This document shows, piece by piece, positions 62,987 to 64,000 of a DNA stretch of 64,000 nucleotides. The stretch covers positions 9,052,001 through 9,116,000 of the forward strand of contig NZ_FNTQ01000001.1 of NCBI RefSeq assembly GCF_900105755.1. The letters run 5' to 3'. The notes under the pieces are model-generated. The model was not told the origin of the DNA. It saw nothing but the letters and a program-made list of their open reading frames with translations, and made no database searches. The translations under genes and the position numbers were made by a program. This DNA comes from Streptomyces sp. Ag109_O5-10. GTDB lineage: Bacteria > Actinomycetota > Actinomycetes > Streptomycetales > Streptomycetaceae. Every line of letters starts with the position of its first letter. Position 1 is the stretch's first letter.

Positions 62987-63936
62987 GCGGCGGCTCCCTG
63001 GAGTCGGCGGCGGGCGATCTGGAAGATCAGGCCGATCAGGCCCAGGGCCGCGGCCAGTACGTAGGCCGAGGCGGCGCCGTACCCCGCGGTGGCGTTCTTG
63101 AACGCCTGCTCCCAGATGAAGTAGACGATCACCGTGGTGGATCCGAGGGGTCCGCCCTTGGTGGTGACGTACACGAGGTCGAAGGTCTGGAGGGCCTCGA
63201 TGGCCTGCCACAGCAGCAGGAACACCGAGACGGGCCTGAGCGTGGGCAGAGTGACGTGCCGCAGGATCTGGAAGCGGCCGGCGCCGTCCAGCCGGGCCGC
63301 CTCGATCAGCGAGGCCGGCACGTCCTGCAGGGCCGCGAGATAGATGACCATGCAGAAGCCGGTACCGCTCCACAGACTGATCGCGACCAGCACGGGCAGT
63401 GCCTGGGACGGATCGTTGAGGAAGCCCTGCGCCGGGATGCCGAGATAATGCAGTACCGCGTTCGCCGCGCCGAACTGCTGATCCAGGATGAAGGAGAACA
63501 GCACGCCCTGCGCGGCCGAGGAGACCACGAACGGGACGAAGAACAGGGTGCGGTAGAGCCCGACGAAGCGTATGCGCCGGTTCAGGGCGAGGGCGAGCAG
63601 CAGCCCTGCCACCATGCTCGCCGGCACGTACAGCGCGGTGTAGAGCAGGGTGTTGTGGAGCGCCTGGCGGAAGTGGGGGTCCTGGGCGAGGGCGCGGTAG
63701 TTGTCCAGGCCCACCCAGCGGCTCGGTGTGACGAGGTCGTCGGCCTGGAAGGACAGCAGCAGCGACCAGATGATGGGCACCACGCTGAGACCGAGGATGA
63801 TCAGGACCGCGGGCGACACGAACGTCCAGGCCGTGGCGGCCTCGGCGGCCCGTCTGCGGCGCAGGGCGCGGCGGTTGTCCGGGGGCCGGCTGTCCGGGGG
63901 CCGGGACACAGTGATCGGGGTGGGCACTCGGGACAC
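62983..63936 (-). CDS. Sugar ABC transporter permease (MalF-like)
   Basis: A 317-residue permease with six helices and the docking loop IEAARLDGAGRFQILRHVTL. GTG 63936 has GAGGAG 8 bases upstream. It lies 11 bases after the stop of the binding-protein gene and is coupled by ATGA overlap to the MalG-like permease. No ATPase gene is seen, as in the other importers of the window. Confidence 0.93.
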   Translation of the reverse strand: MSRVPTPITVSRPPDSRPPDNRRALRRRRAAEAATAWTFVSPAVLIILGLSVVPIIWSLLLSFQADDLVTPSRWVGLDNYRALAQDPHFRQALHNTLLYTALYVPASMVAGLLLALALNRRIRFVGLYRTLFFVPFVVSSAAQGVLFSFILDQQFGAANAVLHYLGIPAQGFLNDPSQALPVLVAISLWSGTGFCMVIYLAALQDVPASLIEAARLDGAGRFQILRHVTLPTLRPVSVFLLLWQAIEALQTFDLVYVTTKGGPLGSTTVIVYFIWEQAFKNATAGYGAASAYVLAAALGLIGLIFQIARRRLQGAAA

Positions 63937-63947
63937 GGCGGATCTCC

Positions 63948-64000
63948 TCAGCGGGGTATGAGCAGTGCGGCGTTGGCGTCGGCGGCGCAGGAGCGCAACG
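63948..64000 (-). CDS. Solute-binding protein, last codons only
   Basis: The frame ending at TGA 63948 reads LRSCAADANAALLIPR at its C-terminus and runs off the right edge. Its place directly before two sugar permeases, 11 bases from the next start, indicates the binding protein of the GH4 importer. Too little is visible to prove the family. Confidence 0.55.
   Translation of the reverse strand, partial: LRSCAADANAALLIPR

Overview
The window looks like a chromosomal segment of a Streptomyces-type actinomycete. The DNA is very GC-rich, many genes start with GTG, genes often overlap as ATGA or GTGA, and there are mycothiol-pathway, DasR-type and LacI/ROK carbohydrate-control signatures. No phage, plasmid, CRISPR array or intact insertion sequence was seen. 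It reads as a saprophyte's accessory carbohydrate region with housekeeping and stress genes between the sugar loci.

Layout. 1-4670: end of a ribose-type ABC permease pair, translationally coupled to a secreted GH31 glycosidase that carries two CBM35-like modules. 4734-11170: GH2 glycosidase, a divergent LacI regulator and a MalEFG-type importer, tied together by two near-identical operators (6663-6676 and 7916-7929). 11337-13857: secreted epoxide hydrolase and a decayed stretch with two gene remnants. 13858-15629: TetR regulator and divergent zinc alcohol dehydrogenase with paired operators. 15676-22400: mycothione reductase, Sir2 deacylase, a frameshifted pseudogene, VOC protein, membrane protein, beta-carbonic anhydrase, MBL hydrolase and a lipoprotein. 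22721-24793: secreted beta-helix glucanase (GH87/mycodextranase type).

25197-35683 is the most unusual locus: cutC, an M81 (MlrC-like) metallohydrolase and a ROK repressor read leftward, while an oligopeptide-type ABC importer with a fused double ATPase and a ROK kinase read rightward from a shared, AT-rich, operator-bearing spacer. It resembles a catabolic module for an imported sugar-peptide or other small amide-like substrate; the substrate cannot be read from the sequence.

35807-46303: a cytosolic solute-binding-like protein that is probably leaderless, a GH18 chitinase with a ricin-type lectin domain and a DasR-like site, a TraB-family protein, a frameshifted MFS exporter, glutamate decarboxylase, an MFS transporter with a divergent TetR regulator and tandem operators, and an ABC exporter. 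46475-52984: small envelope-type proteins (DUF2630, DUF4235, DUF3618, holin-X), two YihY/BrkB proteins flanking a phospholipase-D-like enzyme, and a DUF574 methyltransferase. 53111-53188: an initiator tRNA-Met carrying an extra base in its T-stem.

53848-64000: a GH3 beta-glycosidase operon with its own ABC importer and LacI regulator (operator at 59319-59329), then a second operon with GH4 alpha-galactosidase, two permeases, a mini-cistron that looks like the N-terminus of a PfkB sugar kinase, and the last codons of a solute-binding protein running off the right edge. The sugar loci share one logic: a regulator beside an importer that feeds an intracellular glycosidase, with secreted GH31, GH18 and GH87 enzymes releasing substrate outside the cell.
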